Origin: Chrysopilus asiliformis
Taxonomy: Eukaryota; Arthropoda; Insecta; Diptera; Rhagionidae
Direction: 5' to 3'
Assembly: GCA_964034945.1 (NCBI GenBank)
Contig: OZ035961.1
Coordinates: 69,505,731-69,569,730 of the forward strand
Length of the DNA stretch: 64,000 nt
The notes below the pieces were generated by a model, which saw only the letters and a list, made by a program, of their open reading frames with translations, was not told the origin of the DNA and made no database searches. The position numbers and the translations under genes were made by a program. Positions within the stretch are counted from its first letter, which is position 1. The number at the start of each line of letters is the position of its first letter. Below, one piece after another: positions 1 through 10,300 of the stretch.

Positions 1-906
1 GTATATAAACTGGGAGGCGTGGCCTGCTTATATACTCATTTTTGAACGTTTGATGATCGCAAAAATGAATCTTAAAAATGATTTACAAAAGAGGGACACT
101 TTGGTCCGCAGGTTGAAACATTTATGATCATTTTCTGAATTCTGATTCCAACGAATCGCTCAGGAGAATGATTCATTTTTTGTATGTTCTTGTTATATAA
201 ATTGGAGCTAAATTGGAGCGAAACACCTCTTCTTGACTTGGATTCGTCAGAATCCGAGAAAACTTCACAATTTTCAGATTCACTTATCACATCATTGTCA
301 GAAGTCAGGGGATCCCCGAAAATTTCTCGAGAATTTTCGGAAGTACAAATTGGAGATTGCTGGCTATCGGTTGAATAAACACTTTTAACTTGTGTTATTC
401 TTTTCACAATCTCCCCAGCATTATGCTCCGACGTTTCATTTTTGATTTTTATTTATAATTAATATAAAATCACCTTTATTTTAAACCGCACTTACTCAAC
501 ACAGTTTTTTGAACTGAAAACAGCATATAAAGAAAATGGCACACAAACTGTAGTTATTTCTTTCGCTTTTATTAATGACAATTCAAACAGAATTCGAATT
601 TTGATCTTTAAGTGAACTACATAAGTTCTATTATTCTTAACTGTGACTAAAAATGAAACAAAAGCTGCCGTATTCTTCTGTCAAACATTTTCCTGCTAAC
701 TTTTAAAAATGAATATAAAATGAAACATTTGTGAACAAAAAATATGAAAAACTTTGACGGTCGGCTTTATATACTAGATACCGTTCGTTCATAAGTTGAA
801 AATACTTGAGAATACATTGTCGTCCCTTTCAGAGCTGATTTTCTCTGTCGCACAAAACGATCAGTAAACGCTCATATTTGATGAACGTTCATTTTTTGGT
901 TTAGTG
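1..906. other. AT-rich non-coding stretch, nothing recognised
   Basis: No exon, TIR pair or known family could be recognised. A 111-codon open frame on the minus strand (407 to 72) is acidic and serine-rich but has no recognisable domain, so it is not called as a gene. It could be the N-terminal piece of a decayed transposon protein. Confidence 0.4.
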
Positions 907-1670
907 GGATCCCGTCATCACACACAAAAATGAATTACACCAGTGTGTTTAGAATGATAAAAATAATTAATTTATACATGTCCGTCCGTTCGTCTGTCCG
1001 TCTGTGGCGCGGATTGCGAGCGCACGGATTGAGCTAGAGACTTGAAATTTTGCGCAGATTCGTTTTTCGTAAGATGCGAGGCTAAGTTCGTTCATGGGCA
1101 AAAATGGACCATTAGGGGGGTACCCCCTATACGAACGAAAACGTTTTTTGCGAATATCTCAAAAACGGTGCATCTTATCAAAAAAGTCCAAGAACAAAAG
1201 TTATTTAGGATATGATTCTACATAAAACTCCCATACATCAAAATCCGATTGGAAAAAATCAAAAAAAAAAAATTTTTGGAAAATTTGACTTCAAAGTGGA
1301 ATTTTGATACAACTGTTCGAATTTTGATACGAATATCACCATACGGGTTTTCAATAATTGCCAAATTGGCAATTATAGCTTTTGTTATGTTTTTATTTAT
1401 GAAAAATTGAAATAAATTTTTGTTTTGTTTAATATTGTTTTTTGATACTGAAAATATTTTCTTTCTTCCACCAGATTGACGTAGGTTTAGAAAAAATAAA
1501 ATAATCCAGGAGGTTCTTTATAAGAAAAATTCTCAATGATTAGCAAATTTCAACTTTATCATAGAAACATAACAGAAGCTATAATTGCCCATTTGTCAAT
1601 TATTGAAAATCCGCATGGTGATATGAAATCAAAATCCCACTTTTAAGTCAAACTTTTCTGATATGATTTT
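907..1670 (+). repeat. Repeat family A, copy 1 (plus an inverted fragment)
   Basis: 907-1396 is a 5'-truncated copy of a ~560 bp interspersed repeat seen several times in the window. It runs from the GATCCCGTCATC block through a GTCYGTCY tract to an end with the 10-bp stem hairpin ATAATTGCCA/TGGCAATTAT and TTTTGTTATG. A degenerate fragment of the same end lies inverted at about 1566-1670. Open frames inside this family are not genes. Confidence 0.8.
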
Positions 1671-2173
1671 CAAATGCTTCTTTAAAGTCAAACTTTGTGC
1701 TATTTTTTTGAGATTCTTTGGTTAAAAATGTCCAAATTTATGCCCTAAAATCTAAAAATAAAAAAAAGTTGCTGGTTGACTGTTTTATATACGACAATTG
1801 CCTACATTTTGGTTATAACTAATTGTTGCAATACGAATAAAAAATTTGGGGGTTTTTATTCCAAAATAGCCCGTTTCAGGGGGTTTTTCAGGCTACGACG
1901 GGGGGAAAATTTGCTGGCTGTCTGGCAACTCTGTATAAGCAATAGTTTAATCTAAAAGTAAAAAAGTGTGAATAAAAAATGGTAACGCTTCGTAGTATTT
2001 GCTGGAAAAGTTAAAAATTAAAGGCTGAATTATAATGGCCGCCAGCAACATAAAAAAAAACTTTTTAAGGGATATTTTCATTAAAATTGTATTTTTTAAG
2101 AGATATTTTCATTAAAATGCGTCATTATTAAAGATTATTCGTTGAATTGCTCTCAAACCTCGCCCTTTTCCAT
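1671..2173. other. AT-rich non-coding stretch with a short tandem duplication
   Basis: No gene is visible. A roughly 30-bp unit around AAGRGATATTTTCATTAAAA occurs twice in tandem at about 2063-2118. Confidence 0.4.
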
Positions 2174-2461
2174 GAACAAAATAAAAAAAATTTAAAAATT
2201 TTTTTTAAAAAAAGCTTTTATTAAAAAAGAATGCACTAAAAAGAAAAAAATAATTTTCTGGACGCTGTGTATCACAAATATAAAAGCTTTTTAAAAGCGA
2301 GATAAATTTTTATTTTATTGTTTTATGCTTTATCTCGCTTTTTAAAAGCTTTTATATTTGTGATACACAGCGTCCAGAAAATTATTTTTTTCTTTTTAGT
2401 GCATTCTTTTTTAATAAAAGCTTTTTTTAAAAAAAATTTTTTAATTTTTTTTATTTTGTTC
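2174..2461. repeat. Long near-perfect inverted repeat (head of repeat B)
   Basis: Two arms of at least 95 bp (2212-2306 and 2329-2423) are reverse complements apart from one shifted base, separated by a ~22 bp AT spacer. Both arms contain CTGGACGCTGTGTATCACAA. The A/T-rich flanks extend the pairing to about 2174 and 2461. A diverged single arm recurs at 33690-33770. The hairpin sits directly upstream of the tandem B units. Confidence 0.85.
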
Positions 2462-2524
2462 TTTTTAGTCTTCGAATATATATCCTTATATTTGAGATGT
2501 CCTTACAAGCTTTTTAACTTGAGA

Positions 2525-3290
2525 ATCGTATTCAGCGACCCCAAAAACCCCCAGAATAGATTTTTTCCCGGAAAATTTGGAGAAAGGGATAATCACGTTA
2601 TCCTTACAGGACCTTCCGTTATCCTTACTGACTTTTTAATGACAGATTCGGATTCAGCGACCCCAAAAACCCCCAGAATAGATTTTTTTCCGGAAAATTT
2701 GGAGAAAAGGATAATCACGTTATCCGTACAGAACCTTCCGTTATCCTTACTGAATTTTTAAAGACAGATTCGGATTCAGCGACCCCAAAAACCCCCAGAA
2801 TAGATTTTTTCCGGAAAATTTGGAGAAAAGGATAATCACGTTATCCTTACAGGACCTTCCGTTATCCTTACAGACTTTTTAATGACAGATTCGGATTCAG
2901 CGACCCCAAAAACCCCCAGAATAGATTTTTTTCCGGAAAATTTGGAGAAAAGGATAATCACCTTATCCTTACAGGACCTTCCGTTATCCTTACTGACTTT
3001 TTAATAACTGATTCGGATTCAGCGACCCCAAAAACCCCCAGAATAGATTTTTTTCCGGTAATTTGGAGAAAAGGATAATCACGTTATCCTTACAGGACCT
3101 TCCGTTATCCTTACAAGGACGAAGTAGTGAAAACATTGTATTGTCATCGGACTTATATAAGTGTGCAAAATTTCAAGTCAATCGGACAAGTGGAAGTGGG
3201 TCAAAATTTGATTGCAAGATTTGACCCCGACAAACAAACAAACAGACAAACAGACAAGATAGCGAGCTAAATAAAAGCTTTTAAAAAGTC
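2525..3290 (+). repeat. Repeat family B, copy 1: tandem ~120 bp units plus tail
   Basis: Five tandem units of about 120 bp each carry AGCGACCCCAAAAACCCC, then a TTTTCCGG core, then TTATCCTTACAGGACCTTCC. They are followed by a unique tail (3118-3290) ending in a CAGACAAACAGACAA tract and AAATAAAAGCTTTT, which resembles the end of the upstream hairpin. The structure suggests a non-autonomous mobile element with an internal minisatellite. Confidence 0.8.
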
Positions 3291-3360
3291 ACACGAAACC
3301 ATCTGTCAAAAATGCGAAGTGTAGAATTAATTTCAGAAATTTGCTTTAGGCTCGGGTTTT

Positions 3361-3585
3361 GGCCTTGTTCTATTCACGTTGGAGTATACTGCTGGAGTAA
3401 AACAAAACCTGGGAAATTTGGTTGTCGCCTGTTGTAATTTATTGGTAATACATTCCATCTGGCGTTGTCAATTCCACTTCTCAAGTGCTTCTGCTATTCG
3501 AAAAAGCTATATTTTCGAGTAAAAAAATAGTTATATAAAATATATTTACTCCAAGAATATACTCCAACGTGAATGGAACAAGGCC
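3361..3585. mobile_element. MITE, 225 bp, ~41 bp TIRs
   Basis: The left end GGCCTTGTTCTATTCACGTT is mirrored by AACGTGAATGGAACAAGGCC at the right end. Similarity extends over about 41 bp including GGAGTATAC. TTTT flanks both sides (3357-3360 and 3586-3589), a possible target duplication. There is no coding capacity. Confidence 0.8.
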
Positions 3586-3619
3586 TTTTGTTCACTGAAT
3601 TTTAAATGGTTTATTAGTT

Positions 3620-4086
3620 TTGGTCTGTCAGTCAGTCAGTCTGTCTGTCTATCAGTCTATCTGTCAGTCAGTCTGTCTGTCAGTCTGTCTGTCAGTCTGT
3701 CAGTCTGTCTGTCAATCTGTCTGTCAGTCTGTCTGTCTGTCAGTCTGTCAGTCTGTCAGTCTGTCAGTCTGTCAGTCTGTCAGTCTGTCAGTCTGTCAGT
3801 CTGTCAGTCTGTCAGTCTGTCAGTCTGTCAGTCTGTCAGTCTGTCTGTCAGTCTGTCTGTCAGTCTGTCAGTCTGTCAGTCTGTCAGTCTGTCAGTCTGT
3901 CAGTCTGTCAGTCTGTCAGTCTGTCAGTCTGTCAGTCTGTCAGTCTGTCAGTCTGTCAGTCTGTCAGTGTGTCAGTCTGTCAGTCTGTCAGTCTGTCAGT
4001 CTGTCAGTCTGTCAGTCTGTCAGTCTGTCTGTCAGTCTGTCTGTCAGTCTGTCAGTATGTCAGTATGTCAGTATGTCAGTCTGTCT

Positions 4087-4117
<31 letters not shown>

Positions 4118-4535
4118 AGTCAGTCAGTCAGTCAGTCTGTCAGTCTGTCAGTCAGTCTGTCAGTCTGTCAGTCTGTCAGTCTGTCAGTCTGTCAGTCTGT
4201 CAGTCTGTCAGTCTGTCAGTCTGCCAGTCAGTCTGTCTGTCAGTCTGTCAGTCAGTCAGTCAGTCTGTCAGTCTGTCAGTCAGTATGTCAGTCTGTCTGT
4301 CAGTCTGTCAGTCTGTCAGTCAGTCTGTCAGTCTGTCAGTCTGTCAGTCTGTCAGTCTGTCAGTCTGTCAGTCTGTCAGTCTGTCAGTATGTCTGTCAGT
4401 CTGTCAGTCTGTCAGTCTGTCAGTCTGTCAGTCTGTCAGTCTGTCAGTCTGTCAGTCTGTCAGTCTGTCAGTCTGTCAGTCTGTCAGTCTGTCTGTCTGC
4501 CTGTCTGTCAGTCTGTCAGTCTGTCAGTCTGTTTG
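3620..4535 (+). repeat. (GTCY)n tetranucleotide microsatellite, ~0.9 kb
   Basis: An almost uninterrupted run of GTCA, GTCT and GTCTGTCA units, mostly CTGTCAGT octamers, fills this interval. It is open in several frames only because the unit contains no stop codon. Its right end touches an R1-type LINE fragment. Confidence 0.97.
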
Positions 4536-4549
4536 TCTGAGCAAAGTAC

Positions 4550-4704
4550 TCAAACCGCCTCCCCGATGTAATACTTAACGGCAGTTCCAGGGAGGAACAG
4601 CGGTACGGAGACCGACACGAAGGTGGTTTTTGTGGGTAAAAATCCCACACTCCCGGTTAATCCGGACCCTTTTGAAAGTTTCTACCTTTCTAACAAAAAA
4701 AAAA
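4550..4704 (+). mobile_element. R1-clade LINE, 3' end of copy 1
   Basis: This stretch aligns by eye with the 3' untranslated end of the next element (about 6935-7068). Shared blocks are GTAATAC..CGGCAGT, AAGGTGGTTT and CGGTAA-like segments, then TTTCTACCTTTCTA before a 10-base A run. It is therefore the remnant 3' end of a first copy. It is followed at 4705-4717 by GACTGACAGACTG, the same sequence that follows copy 2. Confidence 0.7.
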
Positions 4705-4717
4705 GACTGACAGACTG

Positions 4718-7068
4718 GAAACAAGAAGAGCTGAATGGAACTGCCTCAGAGAAATCGAAACAAATCGTACTATCACTAAAAAACGCTTGCGATGCCTCCA
4801 TGCCAAGACGCAGATCAGACCCAAAAAGGAAAGCGAATTACTGGTGGAACCTCGAGATAAAAGAACTGAGAACTGAATGTCTCCGAGCCAGAAGGCACTG
4901 CCAACGTGGCATTGGCAAGGCAGATTTCGAATCGCGGAAGCAGATCTATAAACTGGCACGAAAAAACCTCCAACTGGCCATCGTTAAAAGTAAACGAGAG
5001 AGTTTTACGCAGCTATGCGAGGAAGCTAACCAAAACCCATGGGGCGGCGCATACAAGGTAGTGATGTCCAGGCTCAAGGGCATATAATCCCCGCAAGTTA
5101 CATGCCCCCTGCTGCTGAAGGAAATAACTTCATCCTTGTTCCCACAGAATCACGAAAAGAGTTATTACCCCGATAGAGGAATAGAGGCTACTGATATACC
5201 TGCAGTGACAAACGACGAGTTACTAGAGACCTGCAAAAAGATGGGGGATAACAAGACACCAGGCCTAGATGGAATACCAAATAAGGCCCCAAACTCGCGA
5301 TAAAGTCTGCGCCTGGCATGTTCACAAATGCGTTTAGTGCATGCTTAGCAGAGGAAGTTTTTCCTGAACACTGGAAAAGGCAGAAGCTGATCCTTATCCC
5401 AAAGCCCAACAAACGTGTGGGCGAACCTTCATTCTACCGCCTATATGCCTGCTGGATACGATAGGTGAGATGCAATAGACTATTGCCAATAATTGGAGCT
5501 AAAGATGGTATATCCGACCACCAGTTCGGATTTCGCAAAGCACGGTCCACAATTGAAGCTATCAACACAGTTGTAGACATAGCAAAAGGTGCTGTAGAAG
5601 GAAGAGGAGCATCCCAAAAATACTGCGCAGTGGTAACGCTCGACATAAAAAACGCGTTCAACTCAGCGAAATAGATCCACATAATCAACTCTTTATCAAA
5701 GCTGGGCGTACCTGACTACCTGTTCAACATTGTACGAAGCTATTTCTCGAATAGAGAGTTGCTCTATGATACAGATAACGGTCCAAAAGTGTACGAAGTC
5801 ACTGCAAGAGTCCCTCAAGGGTCTGTGCTCGGGCCGCTATTATGGAACGTGATGTATAATGGACTGTTAACATTACCTGTGCCTGAGGAAGTCAGTATCA
5901 TAGGATTCGCAGATGATATAGCGGTGGTGGTGGCAGCACGTCACCTGGATGAAGTGGAAATATATGTGAATGAGACCATGGGGTCAATCAATAACTGGTT
6001 AGAGGCCGTTGGACTAGAGCTGGCGGAACAAAAGACGGAGGCAGTCCTCATTAGCAAACGGAGAAAAAAGGACACAATTAAAGTCACCGTAGGAAGCCAC
6101 ACAATCACGTCCATAAAACACCTGGGAGTGATGATTGACAGAAAACTAAGCTTCAAGCCACACCTGAAATTCGCAGCTGAGAAAGCATCTACTGTCAGTA
6201 ACGCGTTTGCGAGGATGATGCCTAATATCGGAGGTCGAGTAGGAGATTTCTCATCTCTACAGTGGTAAGCTCCCTTATTCTGTATGCAGAACCAGTATGG
6301 GCAAGGGTGACAAGCAATAAGGTGATACAACAAACGGTGGGACCAGCGTATAGATTAGGCGCCTTTCGAGTAATTTGTGCCTATCGAACAACATCTGACC
6401 AGGCAGCGTGCGTAATTGCTGGAATGATCCCTGTGGATATATTAGCAGATGAAATGTACCCTCTGTACGAAGGGAGACGTAAAATCCCAAATATGAATAA
6501 GAAAGAAATAAGAAAAGAGGAGCGTAAGGAGTCCATACAACAATGGCAGAGAAGATGGGAGCAAGCTGAGAGCGGTCGTTGGACATTTAAACTCATACCA
6601 AGTATTCCAGATTGGGTTGACCGAAAACATGGGGAGATAAACTTTACCCTAACACAGTTTTTAACTGGAAATGGAGGTTTCAGGAAATACTTAGATCGCT
6701 TCGGACTGGACGACTCAAGATAGCCCGTGCTGTTGCCCAGGATTTGCTGCGCAAAAAAAGAACTAGAAGCTGAACTCTCTACCGAACTAACTGTGAATAA
6801 TCTAATTGGGGAGATGCTTACAAGTGACGAGAACTGGAAGGCTGTGGACAAAACATTAAGGTGTATTCAACTTCAGCTAATAGAAGAGGAGCGGCTTAGA
6901 AAGGCAGACACACAGGCGTGCAGTTAACACTGACCCTACTCCGTGAAGTAATACCAATCGGCAGTCCCGCGGGGTGAGTAGAAGGAAAAGGTGGTTTAAG
7001 CCGGTAAGAATCCGGCATAACCACTCGGTATCTTTCGAAAATTTCCACCTTCTATAAAATAAAAAAAA
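4718..7068 (+). pseudogene. R1-clade non-LTR retrotransposon, 5'-truncated and decayed
   Basis: The element would encode the reverse transcriptase half of an R1/TRAS-like ORF2. It begins after the endonuclease domain with the linker (YWWNLEIKELR, NPWGGAYKVVM, about 4718-5087). It then shows HQFGFRKARST and TLDIKNAF (5520-5670), PQGSVLGPLLWNVMYNG (5815-5870), the catalytic FADD box (about 5908) and the thumb/C-terminal region (5990-6925). The frame is broken by stop codons near 5088, 5294 and 5672 and by frameshifts near 6260 and 6723, so it is dead. The 3' UTR and a short A-rich tail end at 7068 and run straight into GACTGACAGACTGACAGACA. The 5' truncation and tail fit target-primed reverse transcription into a tetranucleotide repeat. 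Clade assignment is from motif pattern only. Confidence 0.85.
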
Positions 7069-7205
7069 GACTGACAGACTGACAGACAGACCTTATAAGC
7101 CGAGAAATTCCAATCGGATTCAATGCTAGAAGGTCGAGTAAAAACCATGAATCAGAAATGGTTCAATAGTTAAACACTAAATATTCATAATTAAATACAA
7201 CTTAC

Positions 7206-7302
7206 CAGGTACAGGAACTTTAACTCCCATAAAAGCTCCAATTGATTCCATCTGGCAATATGCTCCCATGAATGTGATTTCCTCAACACCAGTTCGAGTC
7301 AC
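7206..7302 (-). CDS. Orc1: Orc1 exon 8 (winged-helix start)
   Basis: Acceptor AATTAG|GTGAC and donor CCTG|GTAAGT. It encodes [20 protein letters not shown] and MGVKVPVPG, matching the segment that follows the lid in ORC1 proteins. It carries a donor, so at least one more exon must follow to the left. Confidence 0.88.
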
Positions 7303-10300
7303 CTAATTTTCACAATAAAAATTTAGAATTATAAAAAAGTATTCCAGGTTAAAAATAACTTTTTCTTTAGAAAAAATTCATAATTTTAATTAATCGGCCT
7401 GATATTTGGTCTTTTAATTTTATGTGAAAAACATTGTCCGAGAATCATCACCGGAACCGAACGAATCAATCCGACCCGAAATTCTCAATCCGACAATATC
7501 GGATCAACTTGTTCCGTCGGATTGATGCAACATTTCTTATAAAAATATTAAAACCTTTTAAATTTCATCATCGGCCGTGGAAATCACGAGCTCAGAAAGG
7601 AGAGGACATAGAGCTTCGGTTTTTGACAGCTGTGAGGCTTTAAATAAAAAGGGTGTTTTTAATTTTGGCGCCCAAAAACTTTCGCCTGTAACGCAGTTTT
7701 TACAGAACTTCTGCATACAGTGCATTTTTCTTTAAAAAAAATTGAGCTGCAGGGCATTTTATTATACAATTTTTGTTGAATTTTGAAGAAATTAGGTGCC
7801 CTTCTATCTATTTATCAAAATAAGGTCTGCACGATTCGCGGCCCGCAATGTATAATTCTGCGAATTCAACACAACTTCACAAAATATGTTTATTTTATGC
7901 ATTGTTTTTATTTTTTTTTTATAATGTATTGCGCCACAAAAATTAATCCGAATAACACACTAATTTATGCCTTGTTCCCTTAGCAAGATAAAGCAACCGC
8001 TTCCTGCTAAGGAATATTATCCATATCTTCATCCTCGCTGATCATCTGTGTCGACAGCTTCTGATTTAGGTCACTTGGAATAGAAATTGGCTTACAATCT
8101 AACATTTCAAGCTTTTAAAAAATAGTTTTCATGTAGCTGCTTTGGTTTATAGATATTCGATCTTTTTCGTACACCAAATTGATTCCAACAATATTTTTAA
8201 CCGCACCCATATCCCAGATTAGAATTTTTGGTTTAGTGGCGCCTTTAGATCATCGCGTACCTTCAAGAAGTCATCGCCGTAGATGGCGACGATTAATCCC
8301 CCGCTTTTATTGACGTAGATGCACGAGTCTACTTTCGATCTCAACAAACCTATTGACAAAAGAGTCGCTTCCACTACCTCCCACTTTGTTTTTCGCAAAT
8401 TGAAAAAGGTTATGTACGGCCGCTTTTTTAAATTTGCAAATACGTTTAGTTTCATCATTAAATCCTTCTGGATATTTGCTCGTCCATATCTCCCTGGAGG
8501 AAGGCGGTTACTGCATGTCTGGTTGGCTTACAATTTCAATTCATCGCTCATTACTTCCTTTCAGTCATCACGGTCTTCTCTGTAAATGGCTTTACCATTT
8601 CTAATGTCCTATAAACCACATAGTCATTATCAACACGAGGTTTTGGCGATGTTAGGTACTGGCACATATGTTACGTCATCAGCATCTTCATATGTTACGT
8701 CATCAGCAACCTCCGAATTTCCTGACCATCCTCGGGCGGAATATCAACCTCAACCGAAGCAATATTTTGATCAAGATCAATTGAAGCGAAATCATTTGCG
8801 AAACCTTTGCTTTCGTCGGCTCCAAAAATGTGACGTCACGGGCTGTGGACGACACTTTTTGTTTTTGCTTCAAAGCATAACATATGCTTTTGCGTTTCGC
8901 TGTATCCCGTTAAGAGCATCCGTTGGGATTTAGGGTCCAGGTTTCTGCGTTTTTATTTTGGAACGTGCACCATTACAAGAGAACTGAGCGATTTGTGCGA
9001 TTAATTGAACCATTTATCACTGTGTTTATATATTAGTATGATTAACCCTCCGTCGGGCCCAATCGGCCTGAAAGGCACAGCTCTGACGTTTTCCTTCGCC
9101 CCTGTGAATTTATTGCTAGATATGAAATTTTCTTTTTGTGTTTTCTACAAATTTTTTGAAACGAATTTAATTTTTTTGTTGTTATAATATTCTTATGGAG
9201 AACTCAGATTACTTTTAGAATGATAAATTAAAATTAATGGGTATAAATTTGCGATTCTTTTATGTGTATCTGTATTGTGCCCGACGGAGAGTTAAATAAT
9301 TTCCCTTAAACCGCTTAAACTGTGTTTTTAATACAAAAATAATTTTTTTTCAAATTATTCGGACCTCCATAGAAACTAATTGCCGACCCCTGATCTAAGG
9401 GTTTAAACTTTAAACTTTCAAATGTCTATGACTGTCTTAAAAAAAAGACAAAACTTTACGAGAAAAATCGTCCACAAATATCAAAAAGTATCTGGTACCG
9501 CCGCACTATAAGCCATTTTGCGATTTCACCACCATAAAATCGATTTTTTCATAAAAACCAAGGGTAGTTCCAAAGTACATTTTCTAAAAGTAAGAAAGCC
9601 AAATTTTCAGCCCCCAATACGACTGGATTCAAAAGTTGTAATGATTCAAAGTCAGATAAAAAGATCGATATTTCGAATTTTGATTTTTCGTAGTTTTTCT
9701 GGATTTATGATATCAACCATCAGCAAATTCTTTGATTCTGTGATTATCTATGTATTTAGGCTTATTAGTACATGCATTAGCACTAAAAAATTACTGTATA
9801 TTTAAAAAACTCTTTTGTTAGTATTGGGAGTGCAAATGGAAAACCGCCGTTTTTTCGAAGGACGTCCCAATTCAATGTTTCCAGGTAGGTTTTAAAATAA
9901 TGAATTCATCAATACGCTTACTGATCAGGTAGCCAATTGAGTTTACCCATGAGCATCATCAATACGGCGCCATGATACTCATCGAGAGACTAATGCAGAG
10001 CTCATCGAAAGACTCATTGCTACAAATGAGTATATAAGTTAGCAGTAATGCGGAGTATATTTCCCAGGCCTAGAGCAAAACTCATCATGAGTATCGTCAC
10101 TTCGCGATCATGAGTTCATCGATGAACTCATCATGAACGATCTACTAGGGTCTAATTTAGTTTAGCAAATTCATGCAACGGGCATGGGCGTGCGAAGGGG
10201 AGAATTAGACTTTTTTACACTGTTACGTCAATTTAATGGTGTATTTGACCTTGGTTTTGAAAATTTTTTGACTGCAGCGCGATTTTCTTAAATAAATGTT

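Noticed and set aside
72..407. 111-codon minus-strand frame near the left edge as the missing last exon of Orc1
   Set aside because: It has no similarity to the ORC1 winged helix, and it starts with its own methionine instead of following an acceptor in the required phase.
2318..2761. 147-codon plus-strand frame
   Set aside because: It spans the hairpin arm and two B repeat units; the peptide is translated repeat.
3620..4578. Long open frames of SVSLSVCQ-type repeats across the microsatellite
   Set aside because: The tetranucleotide unit contains no stop codon, so all three plus frames are open. There is no start context, splice site or domain.
8319..8933. Plus-strand frames over the copia remnant
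   Set aside because: They are antisense shadows of the minus-strand pol motifs.
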